Assembly (NCBI GenBank): GCA_948742005.1
Contig: CAPYQR010000025.1
Coordinates: 1-14,457 of the forward strand
DNA: 14,457 bases
Reading direction: 5' to 3'
Origin: an uncultured bacterium
GTDB lineage: Bacteria > Cyanobacteriota > Vampirovibrionia > Gastranaerophilales > Gastranaerophilaceae
The translations under genes were made by a program, and so were the position numbers. The notes beneath the pieces were generated by a model, which did not search any database, was not told the DNA's origin, and saw only the letters and a program-made list of their open reading frames with translations. This document shows positions 14,243-14,457 of this stretch, one piece after another (the first letter of the stretch is position 1; each line of letters begins with the position of its first letter).

Positions 14243-14457
14243 ATTCAGAGGTGTCAGGGGCTCATACCCTAAAGCAAAGCAAAATTTTTTGAAATACGGC
14301 GGAAATACCTCCTGTGTTGAGGTTCAATGCGGAAAACAATTGATAATTCTTGATGCAGGAACAGGAATTATTGATATCGGACAAGATGTTATTCAAAATT
14401 CAATAATAAATCAAGACAAATCCCCGCACAACGCCCTGATTTTAATCAGCCATATCC
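14223..14457 (+). CDS. MBL-fold metallo-hydrolase, N-terminal part (3' end outside window)
   Basis: The first 78 codons of a gene are visible. FRGVRGSYPKAK, KYGGNTSCVEV and IILDAGTGIIDIG are the opening strands and turns of a metallo-beta-lactamase-fold subgroup of the cyclic-nucleotide-phosphodiesterase/PhnP-like type. The metal-binding HxHxDH motif would start where the window stops (LILISHI). Enzymes of this subgroup hydrolyse phosphodiesters in the cytoplasm. There is no signal peptide. The ATG at 14223 lies within the end of the preceding phosphoesterase gene (20-nt overlap) and has no close Shine-Dalgarno site, so it probably depends on coupled translation. A phosphodiesterase next to two phosphoesterases suggests related chemistry, but the substrate is unknown. 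Confidence 0.88.
   Translation, partial: MNKFSVKFRGVRGSYPKAKQNFLKYGGNTSCVEVQCGKQLIILDAGTGIIDIGQDVIQNSIINQDKSPHNALILISHI

Noticed and set aside
1..14457. CRISPR array, insertion sequence or rRNA
   Set aside because: No regularly spaced repeats, no transposase motifs and no rRNA signature were seen on either strand.

Overview
The window is a low-GC bacterial segment of about 14.5 kb. It carries an integrase/tRNA junction at the left edge and then ordinary, densely packed chromosomal genes. The very AT-rich coding style, several proteins with a long polar unstructured N-terminus, a GH77 enzyme longer than the usual ~500 residues and a tRNA gene without an encoded CCA all fit a gut Vampirovibrionia/Melainabacteria (Gastranaerophilales-like) genome. 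This assignment is my recollection of that group's style, not a database result, and I hold it at moderate confidence.

Layout. (1) 2-596: the 3' end of a tyrosine recombinase gene runs toward an intact CAU-anticodon tRNA on the opposite strand. Two short direct repeats lie between them. A second copy of only the 5' half of the same tRNA follows 47 bp further on, so this looks like the edge of an integrated element. (2) 724-5645: a membrane-anchored AAA+ ATPase (TTG start) converges with and overlaps a minus-strand block. That block contains a fused HisC-like aminotransferase/HAD protein in which both active sites look destroyed, a secreted beta-sandwich protein, a membrane-anchored LysM protein and an XRE-type regulator. 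(3) 5778-7985: peptidyl-tRNA hydrolase (pth) and two unrecognised proteins on the plus strand. (4) 7990-10171: a GAF plus degenerate HD-GYP protein divergent from a small sigma-70-family factor. The shared intergenic region has an inverted repeat over the HD-GYP -10 box and a five-codon mini-ORF in the sigma leader. (5) 10231-14457: a GH77 4-alpha-glucanotransferase (malQ) with a clear single frameshift, followed by a chain of overlapping genes: two tandem paralogous calcineurin-like phosphoesterases exported or anchored outside the cytoplasm, and the start of an MBL-fold hydrolase that runs off the right edge.

How the parts may work together. The sigma factor and the catalytically dead HD-GYP protein form a plausible regulatory pair, as sensor/partner and transcription factor. 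The glucanotransferase, phosphoesterase and MBL genes overlap end to start and are probably one transcript, so the malQ frameshift could affect translation of everything after it. No CRISPR array, insertion sequence or rRNA was seen. No stretch longer than about 300 bases lacks a gene; the longest gaps are 9289-9493 and 5646-5777, described below.
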